From assembly GCA_900547995.1 (NCBI GenBank), contig URIY01000008.1, positions 1 to 43,317 of the forward strand: 43,317 nt of DNA, in the 5' to 3' direction. This DNA is from an uncultured Mycoplasmatota bacterium. GTDB taxonomy: Bacteria; Bacillota_I; Bacilli_A; RF39; UBA660. The notes beneath the pieces are model-generated. The model was not told the origin of the DNA. It saw only the letters and a list, made by a program, of their open reading frames with translations, and did not search any database. Positions within the stretch are counted from its first letter, which is position 1, and each line of letters opens with the position of its first letter. The translations under genes were made by a program, and so were the position numbers. This document shows positions 16,878 through 24,389 of the stretch, in pieces.

Positions 16878-18143
16878 TTAATTACCTTTTGTAGTTCTTG
16901 AATTTACATTAGTTGGTAATTCTGGTCCATGTGGTTCTTGATCATTATAATTAATATCATCACCATAATATCTTTCCTTAGTAAATCCAAATGCAACTGA
17001 AATTTGTCTTCCTAATGAAGCAAAATCATAGTTATCAACATCTTGACCTTCTAGGTAAACATAAATTCTTACTTTTGTTACACTGTTTGGCGCTAAAGTA
17101 ATAAATTGTGGACGATCATTTCCCTCTAAATTCTTCATAGTATCAGTAAAATATGGATAAGCCATTAATTTACCAGTAGCAGCTGTTTCAGATACAGAAC
17201 CAGCATAACCATTATATTCAGCACCATCATAGTTATCTACTTGGTCTGTTTCAATGATTGTTCCACTTACAGCATATGTAGGATAAGCTGTTCCATTTGA
17301 AACAGTTCCACAAGTTCCATTGTAAGATTCTGCTAATGTTAAATCAGCACCAGTTCTCTTCTTACAAGAATTTGTATACCAATTTATGGCATTTTGAACA
17401 TGCTTTGTATCATTTGGCTCCCAAATTTGTGTATGAACATCATCACATATACCTGTAACATCACCTGCTGTAGTACAAGTAATACCTGTGATTGCAGTTT
17501 CTGGTTGAGTAGATTTTACACGTCCGATTTGAGCAAACGCAACTCTTACTGAGTTTTCTATACCAGAATTTTCTATATTTGCAGTATCTCCCTCAAGTCC
17601 TGCGGCATTAACTTTAACTTCTGATTCAGGAGTTAAATAAATAGCTTCCTCATTTAATACGTTATTTTCTGTATAATATTCATTACCAGATAAATTCTTG
17701 ATAAATAAATCAAATGCAACGTATCCCTTTGCTTCCTCTGGGCCATTGTTTTTAACTTGGCTAGCCATAATTCTATAACCACCAGGTGTAACCGTAAAGC
17801 TTCCTTTTTCAAATAGTATCATTCTTGAAGATGTTGTATCTATTTTACCAACTGATGACATTGGTACTAATCCTTCTCCACCCCAACTATTTGTATTACC
17901 ATCATAACTAGCTGTTTTATGGTTTGCTTCGTTTATTTCAACTGTATCTGACCAATCCTTACCATTAAGTGATAAAGACAAGCTGTCAATTGCAGCAATC
18001 TTTACATCAAAGGCAGTAACATTAACAGTTTTCATACCAATAAACCATGCATAAGTTGAAGCGGTTAAGATTATTGCACAAAGTCCACAAGCAACGATCA
18101 TTCTTTTAACACGTTTTTCATGTTTTTCATTTCTTTTCTTCAT
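16878..18143 (-). CDS. TasA-like surface protein, close paralogue of the preceding gene
   Basis: The protein has 421 residues. The signal segment (about 14-33) ends LTASTYAWFIGMKTV, essentially the same cleavage region as in 15521-16846. Shared mature motifs are YVAFDLFIKNLSG, NSVRVAFAQIGR, TQIWEPNDTKH, YPYFTDTMKN and VYLEGQDVDNYDFASLG. The C-terminus is short and polar, with no anchor. The ATG at 18143 lies inside the end of the upstream gene (17-bp overlap), with GAGGT five bases upstream, so translation is coupled to the membrane protein 18127-18858. The tandem arrangement shows a gene duplication followed by moderate divergence. Cys pairs (ITCTTAG, GICDD, SCKKR) are conserved with the paralogue (ITCAD, GICRD, SCLKR). 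Confidence 0.8.
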   Translation of the reverse strand: MKKRNEKHEKRVKRMIVACGLCAIILTASTYAWFIGMKTVNVTAFDVKIAAIDSLSLSLNGKDWSDTVEINEANHKTASYDGNTNSWGGEGLVPMSSVGKIDTTSSRMILFEKGSFTVTPGGYRIMASQVKNNGPEEAKGYVAFDLFIKNLSGNEYYTENNVLNEEAIYLTPESEVKVNAAGLEGDTANIENSGIENSVRVAFAQIGRVKSTQPETAITGITCTTAGDVTGICDDVHTQIWEPNDTKHVQNAINWYTNSCKKRTGADLTLAESYNGTCGTVSNGTAYPTYAVSGTIIETDQVDNYDGAEYNGYAGSVSETAATGKLMAYPYFTDTMKNLEGNDRPQFITLAPNSVTKVRIYVYLEGQDVDNYDFASLGRQISVAFGFTKERYYGDDINYNDQEPHGPELPTNVNSRTTKGN

Positions 18144-18858
18144 AATCTACCTCTTTCTTTTCTTGTTCATCAATATGTTCAGAATTAAAGCCCATATGAA
18201 TTTTAAATTCGCCACCTAAGATATTATCTGTACACTCTGGATCATTTCCTTCAACCCACATTACTATTGTATATCTTACAACATCACCTGGTTTAAAGTT
18301 TTCTACATGATCACTTACCACTAAATCATCAGATTCAAACGGTACAGTATCTTTTTCAGGTCTACCATTTGAACCTAGTTTAGCATAGGTAACGGCATCA
18401 CCATTCTTATAGATCCTAATTCGAACTGCTTCATCGACTTGTTTCACAACATCGTCAATGACAACTTCACTCCAATAATCAGATATATCATCACCTATGT
18501 TTTCCACATAAAAAGTATACGCAAGATAATTATCTCCATTATGGGAACCTGCTCCTCGATTGTCAAGGTCCGTTGGAAGCCATTTGTACGAAACATTGTC
18601 AAACGATTTAGGAGATAGAGCATATAACTCAGTCCTGTATACTTTATAATTCGGATCATCATAAACAATTAATCCTTTATCGAAGTACAAGTTTTTGTCT
18701 AGCGTTATGCTAAAATTTCCACTATTATAAATAATACCTATAACGAAATACAAAATAAGCAATAAAAGTAAGATAAGAAGTAACGCTACACGAAAAAACT
18801 TCTTCGCTTTTTTTTCTCGTTTAAGTTTCTCAGTGCTTAATTTTATCTTTCCTTCCAT
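18127..18858 (-). CDS. Membrane-anchored relative of the TasA-like proteins, first gene of the locus
   Basis: The protein has 243 residues. A basic cytoplasmic head (about 1-22) is followed by a very hydrophobic segment (about 23-46) ending FVIGIIYNSGNF. This lacks the YAWF cleavage motif, so the protein probably stays membrane-anchored. The external part has the same closing pattern as the downstream TasA-like genes: VRYTIVMWVEGNDPEC then LGGEFKIHMGF aligns with VYLEGQDVDNYDFASLG and the strand after it. It could be the assembly base or chaperone for those proteins; that is inferred. It ends in a Glu/Lys tail. It is first in the operon, about 79 bases after the promoter's likely start. AAGGGG precedes the ATG at a long spacing of about ten bases. 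Confidence 0.7.
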   Translation of the reverse strand: MEGKIKLSTEKLKREKKAKKFFRVALLLILLLLLILYFVIGIIYNSGNFSITLDKNLYFDKGLIVYDDPNYKVYRTELYALSPKSFDNVSYKWLPTDLDNRGAGSHNGDNYLAYTFYVENIGDDISDYWSEVVIDDVVKQVDEAVRIRIYKNGDAVTYAKLGSNGRPEKDTVPFESDDLVVSDHVENFKPGDVVRYTIVMWVEGNDPECTDNILGGEFKIHMGFNSEHIDEQEKKEVDYEEKK

Positions 18859-18943
18859 ACAATACTTACCCCTTTTTCGCCACGCACGATAAGTACAACT
18901 ACTTACATACTCCTAACTGCGATATCCTTTATAATACAAATAT

Positions 18944-18971
18944 ATTATAGCATATAGCCACTTATTGTCAA
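18944..18971 (-). promoter_or_regulatory. Strong promoter of the TasA-like operon
   Basis: On the minus strand, TTGACA (18971-18966, consensus), a 16-bp spacer and TATAAT (18949-18944, consensus) preceded by TGC (extended -10) form a near-ideal sigma-A promoter. This fits abundant surface-protein production. The leader to the ATG at 18858 is about 78 nt, with a small hairpin (AAGTA / TACTT near 18891-18904). The -35 box lies immediately beside the truncated binding-protein gene. Confidence 0.85.
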
Positions 18972-18972
18972 T

Positions 18973-19449
18973 ATGAAAAGACGAAAAATGTCGAAATTTA
19001 GACCTCACCTTTTTCAGCAAATGATTATCATATCATTAAGAGAACCAAATGCTAGTGTTGTAGAAAATGAGGGCTACGGATATATAGTCGCATCTGTTGG
19101 AGAACTTGGTGGTAAAGCACCATATACTAGCTACAATGCAAGAAGTAGTTACATAAAAAATAACAAAGAAATAATAAGCGGATTTGTAAAAGCAATAAAC
19201 AACGGATTAAAATTTGTAAGAGAAAATGATTCCAATACTATCGCAAAATCAATATATAATTTTTTCCCAGACATGTCTTTAAACGAATTAAAAACATCAA
19301 TAGATAGATATAAAAATCAAGACACATGGAATGAAACAACTAAATTAGAAAAAGATTCATTCGATCATTTACAAGAAATAATGGTACTAGCAGGTGAACT
19401 TAAAGAAAAAGTTCCATTTAATGATTTAGTTGATAACACATATAATTAA
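18973..19449 (+). pseudogene. 3' remnant of an ABC transporter substrate-binding protein gene (NMT1/SsuA-like)
   Basis: The last ~130 residues read as the C-terminal lobe of a periplasmic-binding-like protein of the nitrate/sulfonate/thiamine-precursor (NMT1/SsuA) family: EPNASVVENEGYGYIVASVG, then APYTSYNARSSYI and a QDTWNETTKL-like stretch. Full-length members have about 320-340 residues with a lipoprotein signal. Here that signal and the first ~190 residues are missing, and the sequence before EPNAS (to about 19040) matches only with frame changes. No Shine-Dalgarno precedes the apparent ATG. The break falls at the promoter of the surface-protein operon. The stop overlaps the start of the ATPase gene by one base, the original operon arrangement. 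It is probably non-functional. Confidence 0.75.
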
Positions 19450-20195
19450 TGAAATTATTAGAATTTAAAAATGTTGGGAAAAATTATCACAATATGGAAG
19501 GAGAAATAGAAGCATTAAAAAACATATCATTTACTATAAATGAAGGAGATTTTGTAGCAATTGTAGGTCCTAGTGGATGCGGTAAATCAACCATCTTATC
19601 AATTTTAGCAAAATTAGATAACGTTTCTAGTGGGAAAATAATAACTGAAAAAGATCACTTAAAATGTGGTTATATGTTTCAACAAGATACGTTATTTGAT
19701 TGGTTAAGTATAATGGATAATTGTTTATTAGGTCCTAAAATAAATAAAAATATAGATGATGAAATAATAAATAAATGTACAGAATTATTAAAAACCTATG
19801 ATTTATATGAATTTAAAGATAGATATCCACACGAATTATCAGGAGGAATGAAACAAAGAGTTGCACTTATCAGAACACTTATGTTAAACCCAGATATACT
19901 TTTACTAGATGAACCATTTTCTGCACTAGATTATCAAAATAGATTACTTATTGCAAATGATGTATATAACATAATAAAAAAAGAAAAGAAAACCACTATA
20001 ATGGTTACACATGACGTTGGAGAAGCAGTAAGTATGGCAGATACAATTATAGTACTATCAAAAAGACCATCAACTGTAAAAAAAGTATACAAAATTGATT
20101 TAGATGACAAAAAAGACCCAATAAGTAACAGATTAAATAAAGATTATAATGTGTATTGCAATAAAATATGGAAGGATTTAGATGTTATACAGTAA
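19449..20195 (+). CDS. ABC transporter ATP-binding protein, SsuB/ThiZ/TauB type
   Basis: The protein has 248 residues, the usual length for this family. Visible motifs are Walker A GPSGCGKST (about 38-46), the Q-loop in MFQQDTLFDW, signature LSGGMKQR, Walker B ILLLDEP and the H-loop VTHD. It would energise uptake of a sulfonate, nitrate or thiamine-precursor-like solute; the substrate cannot be told. The gene looks intact, but its binding protein is truncated and its permease is split by a mobile element, so it is probably an orphan on the way to decay. The ATG overlaps the upstream stop (TAATG), and its own end overlaps the permease start by 14 bases. Confidence 0.9.
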   Translation: MKLLEFKNVGKNYHNMEGEIEALKNISFTINEGDFVAIVGPSGCGKSTILSILAKLDNVSSGKIITEKDHLKCGYMFQQDTLFDWLSIMDNCLLGPKINKNIDDEIINKCTELLKTYDLYEFKDRYPHELSGGMKQRVALIRTLMLNPDILLLDEPFSALDYQNRLLIANDVYNIIKKEKKTTIMVTHDVGEAVSMADTIIVLSKRPSTVKKVYKIDLDDKKDPISNRLNKDYNVYCNKIWKDLDVIQ

Positions 20196-20826
20196 TGAAC
20201 ATATTAATTTTCTAAAGAAAAAGAAAAAGAAAAAATTCTTAATTGCTATTACACAAATACTTATATTTATAACGTTTATAATCATATGGGAATTATTAGC
20301 AAAATATAAAATAATAAATACTTTTTTGACATCATCACCTTCCTTAATATTTAAAACAATTATAAATTTAGCAAAAGATAATAACTTATTTAACCACATA
20401 TTAGTTACACTATACGAAACCCTAATTAGTTTTACATTATCAATTATAATTGGTATTATAATTGCTAGTATATTATGGTGGAATAATTTCTTATCTAAAG
20501 TATTAGATCCATATCTTACTATTTTAAACAGTTTACCAAAAGTTGCACTAGGCCCTATACTAATCATATGGATAGGTGCAAATGTAAAATCAATTATATT
20601 TATGGCACTTCTAATAGCCACAATAATCAGTATTATAACTATTTTAAACGGTTTTAATTCAACTGATCAAAATAAAATAAAACTAATGAAAAGTTTAAAT
20701 GCTTCTAAATGGCAAATATACAAAATGATAATTCTAAGAGGAAATTTAAATATAATTGTTAGTTCATTAAAAATAAATGTTAGTATGTGCTTAATAGGAA
20801 TAATAACAGATATGGCGAGAAAATAA
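20182..20826 (+). pseudogene. ABC transporter permease, 5' part, interrupted by a mobile element
   Basis: About 207 residues of a SsuC/ThiX/TauC-type permease are present before the frame runs into element sequence (DMARK, then stop). Several membrane segments are visible: about 17-38, 65-90, 100-125 and 130-150. An EAA-like cytoplasmic loop reads MKSLNASKWQIYKMIILRG. The start has GGAAGG six bases upstream. The remaining C-terminal part, with SKEGIGYLIMYGSQ, is at 24174-24377 on the same strand. Removing 20803-24188 at the shared ATAAC direct repeat rejoins the two parts in frame (LIGIITIVGIIMGE). Confidence 0.85.
20810..20822 (+). repeat. Left terminal inverted-repeat arm (att half-site)
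   Basis: ATATGGCGAGAAA, two bases inside the shared ATAAC. It matches the complement of 24178-24190 at 12 of 13 positions and is the likely recombinase-binding arm of attL. Confidence 0.7.
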
Positions 20827-20840
20827 TATAAAAAATAAAA

Positions 20841-22187
20841 TCATTTTAATTGATAGTATATGCTGATTTTATTATCATCAATAACTATCTTTTCAACTAA
20901 ATGCTCTATAATTAATCTTTGTTCATTAAAAGCCATATAATTCCAAACTTCTCTTAAGTTTTTAATCATTGATTTAGTTGTTTCAATTTGAGATTGAGCT
21001 TCTTTTTCATCTTTTAATTGTTCTTTTAATTTTTTTCTTTCTTCCTCTAAAACATTAATTTTATTTGATGTTTCTTTTATTGCAACTCCAAGAGATATAT
21101 AGTTAAGTAAATTTTCTATTTGATTAGATAATTTATTAATTCTGTTTTCTAATTCTTCTACAGTATTAACATTTAAAGTTAACATATTTTCTTCAAACAT
21201 CTTTTCATCTAAAGACATAGCAAATATATTTTCTAAAACTACATCTTCTATTTCAAAAGAATCATACCTTTTATTCTTACAATTAGGATCTTTAATAAAT
21301 TTAGGTCTACTTTTTTGTTGTGAATAACAATAACAAATTAATCTTTTTCCCCATTTTTGATAACGATATTTTGCACCACATTTTCCACAATATATCTTAC
21401 CAGATAATAAGTAATGTCTTGCTGTTCTTGATTTGCTTCGTAGTTTATTCATTTTAATTATTCTATTATATATTTCTTCACTTACTACAGGTTCATGTTG
21501 GCCTTCAAATTCTTCGCCTTTATATGGAATAATACCTAAATTAGTTCTACTAAGAATTCTTTTTTCAACCATACTTTCATCCATACCAACAATATTAGAG
21601 ATTTGAAGAAAACTACTACCACCCAAATATAAAGTTATCATTTTATTCAATAATTCTACCTTTTCTGGATTAGGTATTAAAATTCCTTGCTTTTCATCAT
21701 AATCATAAGGGAAAGGTATTTTCCCACCACCTCGCCACAGACCCGCTTCAGCTCGTTTTCTTAAACCTAATCTTGTTCTTTCTAAAATAGTTTCTCGTTC
21801 TAATTGAGCAAATACTGATAAAATACCAATCATCGCTTTGCCAAATGGACTTGTTGTATCAAAATTTTCTCTCACTGAAATAAAACCTACATTGTACTTA
21901 TTAAATACTTCTTCAATTAAATATAAAGTATCCCTTTGACTTCTTGAAATACGATCCAATTTAAAGACTATAACTGTATCAATTTCGTGATTTTCTACGT
22001 CTTTCATTAATTCTTGTATAGCGGGCCTATTTAAATCTTTACCACTATATCCACCATCAATATAAAATTTATAACTACTATATTCTTTACTTTTTGCAAA
22101 GTTTACTAATAATTCTTTTTGTGCATCAATCGAATATCCTTCTACTTGCATATCCGTTGATACTCTTGCGTATAATCCTGCTTTTAT
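20841..22187 (-). CDS. Large serine recombinase/integrase, probable ATA start
   Basis: The protein would have 448 residues. The resolvase domain (about 1-150) has the nucleophile Ser10 in YARVST, then GGYSGKDLNRP, FKLDRISRS and QLERETILERTR. A recombinase domain follows (about 165-265), with a zinc ribbon containing YCGKCGAKYRY and CYC...C (about 265-310) and a coiled coil (about 330-415). The first in-frame ATG, at 22151, comes after YARVST and would delete the catalytic Ser and the first strand. Upstream the frame stays open through KAGLYARVSTD to an ATA at 22187, eight bases after GGAGG, with no ATG, GTG or TTG. It therefore starts at a rare ATA or carries a mutated ATG. It should integrate and excise the element around it. 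Confidence 0.82.
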   Translation of the reverse strand: MKAGLYARVSTDMQVEGYSIDAQKELLVNFAKSKEYSSYKFYIDGGYSGKDLNRPAIQELMKDVENHEIDTVIVFKLDRISRSQRDTLYLIEEVFNKYNVGFISVRENFDTTSPFGKAMIGILSVFAQLERETILERTRLGLRKRAEAGLWRGGGKIPFPYDYDEKQGILIPNPEKVELLNKMITLYLGGSSFLQISNIVGMDESMVEKRILSRTNLGIIPYKGEEFEGQHEPVVSEEIYNRIIKMNKLRSKSRTARHYLLSGKIYCGKCGAKYRYQKWGKRLICYCYSQQKSRPKFIKDPNCKNKRYDSFEIEDVVLENIFAMSLDEKMFEENMLTLNVNTVEELENRINKLSNQIENLLNYISLGVAIKETSNKINVLEEERKKLKEQLKDEKEAQSQIETTKSMIKNLREVWNYMAFNEQRLIIEHLVEKIVIDDNKISIYYQLK

Positions 22188-22273
22188 TTTATTTACCTCC
22201 TTTACAACACATAAAAACCTTTTAAGGATATAAACTTACTTTTACATGCTACCATCATTTTTCTAAAAAGAAA

Positions 22274-22297
22274 AGAGGATAATCAATTATATCCTCT
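22274..22297 (-). terminator. Terminator overlapping the end of the 41-codon ORF
   Basis: An 8-bp stem, AGAGGATA (22274-22281) with TATCCTCT (22290-22297), is followed on the minus strand by TTTCTTTTT. It includes the ORF's stop codon and separates it from the recombinase gene. Confidence 0.7.
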
Positions 22298-22412
22298 TCT
22301 TCAATATTTCTTTATTTATATATTTTTTCATTATTTCATATATTATTGGTATTTTTAATGTTATCTCTTTAGGATTTATTTCTTTCTCTTTAATATAATT
22401 TTTGATTATCAT
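22287..22412 (-). CDS. Small 41-residue ORF within the mobile element
   Basis: The open frame encodes 41 residues (MIIKNYIKEKEINPKEITL, ending KKRI), rich in Lys and Ile, without a signal or membrane segment. GAGGT lies about nine bases before the ATG. The stop sits inside the terminator at 22274-22297, a typical gene end. It lies between the AlbA_2/GHKL protein and the recombinase on the same strand. It could be a small DNA-binding or regulatory protein of the element; nothing in the sequence fixes its function. Confidence 0.45.
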   Translation of the reverse strand: MIIKNYIKEKEINPKEITLKIPIIYEIMKKYINKEILKKRI

Positions 22413-22458
22413 AAATAAATGACCTCAATAAATTATATTAAATTATTAAATAAATATT

Positions 22459-22543
22459 ATCAATTAACCATCAAATAAAAAACACTATATATTTTAGTGC
22501 TTTTTTAAAAATTTATATCCATAATCAAATAGCCATCAAATTA
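22459..22543. repeat. Two pairs of ATCAA(A/T)TA repeats, 11-bp period, at the 3' side of the AlbA_2/GHKL gene
   Basis: ATCAATTAACC at 22459 is followed directly by ATCAAATAAAA at 22470. ATCAAATAGCC at 22524 is followed directly by ATCAAATTAAC at 22535. Each pair is offset by 11 bp, one helical turn, as expected for protein-binding sites read from one face. A third pair lies upstream of the same gene (24039-24058). Confidence 0.6.
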
Positions 22544-22544
22544 A

Positions 22545-24023
22545 CTATGCCCAATATGGTAAATAACTTTTATATCTTCTAGATTCAGAATTTGGTTGAT
22601 ATTCTTTTATTAATTCTGATAATACAGCATCACTTAATATTCTAGATGCTATTGCAGCGTTTTTCTTTTCAATGTTAAACCTAGTTCTTAGACTTTCATT
22701 AGTCATTTTTTCACCAGAAACATATTGTAAACAAGCATGTTGATAACAAGCTCTTAACTTATCATCTCTATCCATTTCACTTAATTGTTTATATGAATAT
22801 AAAATGACTTTAGTTCCATTATCATATTCTAAAAAATTAGGAGCTGGTAACTGATATAATTCTACCGATTTAATTACTTTATCTATACCACTACCCTTTT
22901 CTTCACAAATTTTAAATCTTCTCATTATACTTGCCAGTTTTTCATTTCTTGATATAGGATTATGATCTATAAATCTATCAATGCTAATCAAAGGTGTACC
23001 TGGATTTGATATTTCTATTCTATTAGAAAAAAGTTCAATTAATATACTTGTGCCACCAATTGTAAAATCTTGATGAATCATTGCATTAGCAATTAATTCT
23101 CTGAGTGCAATTTCAGGGTACATTTTTACTTGTTTTCGTAGTGCTAAACCAATATGTTCATTCTGTGGAGTTAAAAGATCTAAATTTTTTAATATTTCTT
23201 CAAAACATATAGCATATCCACTATCATAGTTAACTTCTCTTATAGTTTCTAATTTATTTTTATCCTTATATTGAATTAGTCTAATTGATTTTCTACTAAT
23301 TGACTTAAATTGATGTACATTTTTTGCAAATAATATTGCACCTAAATTGGTTATTGCCAATTTTCCATATATTTTCTTAATAAAACCTTCTTCCATAAAA
23401 TCTTCTATTATTTTTTCTTTAGTTTCTGGATATGGTAGTTCGAGCATTTTATAGTATGTACTTATTTCAAGTAAATCTATAACATCTTCTATTTCCAATT
23501 TTGATAATGCTATTTCTTCTTCAAATGATGTTTTGTTTAACATATTCCATAACTTTTTTTCTTTTTCTTTATAATCACATAATTTTCGTTTTTGTTGTCC
23601 AACTCTAATATAAGCAACATTATCAAATTCTATAGGATAAAGTCTAGCCTTATCAATTTCAATTATCAAAACTCTTTTACCACTATAATAAATTTCATAT
23701 GCATTAAAGTCAATTTGTGGTTTCAATTTTCTATATAGCCAATTATACAAGGGTTCGTTTCCTTTTTTAGAATTATCAAAATTAAAATCAGTTCCTATTA
23801 CTTCTTTACTTTTGTCATCAACACCATATATTAAATATGCATGTTCTTTATTGGATAATGTTGCTGAATTGGACAAAGCAGAAATGTATTCACCAATCAT
23901 TGAAGGATCATCATTATTAAGTTTAAATTCAATCCATTCATTTTCTTTATCTAATTTTAATAGAGATTTTAATAAGTTAATTAATTCTTCTTCTGAAACT
24001 TTATATTCTTCTACTACATACAT
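22545..24023 (-). CDS. AlbA_2 (Schlafen-type) and GHKL ATP-binding protein
   Basis: The protein has about 492 residues. The N-terminal AlbA_2 domain (about 10-130) carries NEWIEFKLN and GEYISALSNSA, then YLIYGVDD. A HATPase_c_4-type GHKL domain (about 280-415) shows ALRELIANAMIHQDF (N box), IEISNPGTP (G1-like) and EEKGSGIDKV (G2-like). The C-terminal ~80 residues look like a winged helix. This architecture (COG2865-like) is common in accessory DNA and is usually annotated as a putative transcriptional regulator; some relatives occur in defence settings, but no effector domain is visible here. The start is the ATG at 24023, with AGGAAG nine bases upstream; a TTG at 24050 overlaps that site. 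The gene is flanked by 11-bp-period repeats it might bind. Confidence 0.82.
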   Translation of the reverse strand: MYVVEEYKVSEEELINLLKSLLKLDKENEWIEFKLNNDDPSMIGEYISALSNSATLSNKEHAYLIYGVDDKSKEVIGTDFNFDNSKKGNEPLYNWLYRKLKPQIDFNAYEIYYSGKRVLIIEIDKARLYPIEFDNVAYIRVGQQKRKLCDYKEKEKKLWNMLNKTSFEEEIALSKLEIEDVIDLLEISTYYKMLELPYPETKEKIIEDFMEEGFIKKIYGKLAITNLGAILFAKNVHQFKSISRKSIRLIQYKDKNKLETIREVNYDSGYAICFEEILKNLDLLTPQNEHIGLALRKQVKMYPEIALRELIANAMIHQDFTIGGTSILIELFSNRIEISNPGTPLISIDRFIDHNPISRNEKLASIMRRFKICEEKGSGIDKVIKSVELYQLPAPNFLEYDNGTKVILYSYKQLSEMDRDDKLRACYQHACLQYVSGEKMTNESLRTRFNIEKKNAAIASRILSDAVLSELIKEYQPNSESRRYKSYLPYWA

Positions 24024-24038
24024 AAAAAAGCACTTCCT

Positions 24039-24131
24039 ATCAAATAACAATCAAATAAGAATTCCCTTTATTTACAAGGGTTTGGCAATTTCTTGTTTGA
24101 TTTTTTAGTTTTTCTATCAAATAAGATTATA
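24039..24131 (-). promoter_or_regulatory. Repeat-bearing promoter region of the AlbA_2/GHKL gene
   Basis: ATCAAATAACA at 24039 is followed directly by ATCAAATAAGA at 24050 (11-bp offset), and another ATCAAATAA lies at 24116-24124 next to a TATAAT (24131-24126 on the minus strand). No convincing -35 box is visible. Copies beside the -10 and over the leader suggest operators, perhaps for autoregulation. Confidence 0.5.
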
Positions 24132-24173
24132 CTATAAATAATGTTAAAAATAAATACTATTTTTTAAATTTAA

Positions 24174-24377
24174 ATGCTTTCTCGCTATATAACTATAGTC
24201 GGTATTATAATGGGTGAACTCTTAGTTTCAAAAGAAGGAATAGGATATCTAATTATGTATGGTTCACAAGTATTCAATTTAAATTTAGTTATGACAGGAA
24301 TAATTTTACTAGCACTTATCTCTTATATTCTATATTTCATAGTTTGTTATATTGAAAAAAAATTAGTTAAAAACTAA
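24174..24377 (+). pseudogene. ABC transporter permease, 3' part
   Basis: The host part begins at about 24189 and encodes IVGIIMGELLVSKEGIGYLI, then a QVFNLNLVM stretch, a last membrane segment (ILLALISYILYFIVC) and a basic tail. This is the standard C-terminal quarter of a SsuC/ThiX-type permease and continues the gene interrupted at 20803. The apparent ATG at 24174 lies in element sequence and has no Shine-Dalgarno. If the element is excised, residues join in frame. Compared with typical relatives the rejoined helix has about six extra residues (TIVGII), so the original target may have carried a small duplication. Confidence 0.82.
24178..24190 (-). repeat. Right terminal inverted-repeat arm (att half-site)
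   Basis: TTTCTCGCTATAT, the complement of ATATAGCGAGAAA, matches the left arm at 12 of 13 positions and overlaps the shared ATAAC at the element's right end. Confidence 0.7.
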
Positions 24378-24389
24378 CTAATTTTTTTT
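24355..24389. terminator. Bidirectional terminator between convergent genes
   Basis: A 9-bp stem, AATTAGTTA (24361-24369) with TAACTAATT (24375-24383), has a 5-nt loop. It has a T run on the plus strand and an A run on the left, so it serves the permease remnant and the minus-strand gene ending at 24388. Confidence 0.85.

Larger units (their letters stand above)
20803..24193. mobile_element. 3.4-kb serine-recombinase element inserted in the permease gene
   Basis: The boundaries come from the split permease and a shared ATAAC at both ends (20803-20807 and 24189-24193). Just inside each end lies one arm of an inverted repeat: ATATGGCGAGAAA on the left (20810-20822) and its complement TTTCTCGCTATAT on the right (24178-24190), 12 of 13 positions matching. 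Joining the ends gives a dyad-symmetric attP-like site, as serine integrases use. The cargo, all minus strand, is a serine recombinase, a 41-codon ORF and an AlbA_2/GHKL protein. The element has no conjugation genes. Confidence 0.8.

Noticed and set aside
20178..20621. Minus-strand frame of 147 codons
   Set aside because: It is antisense to the permease, whose membrane segments, EAA-like loop and operon position are clear.
22545..24023. Stand-alone antiphage defence system
   Set aside because: AlbA_2 and GHKL domains occur in some defence proteins, but no effector domain is visible and the neighbours are only a recombinase and a tiny ORF; an element-encoded regulator is simpler.
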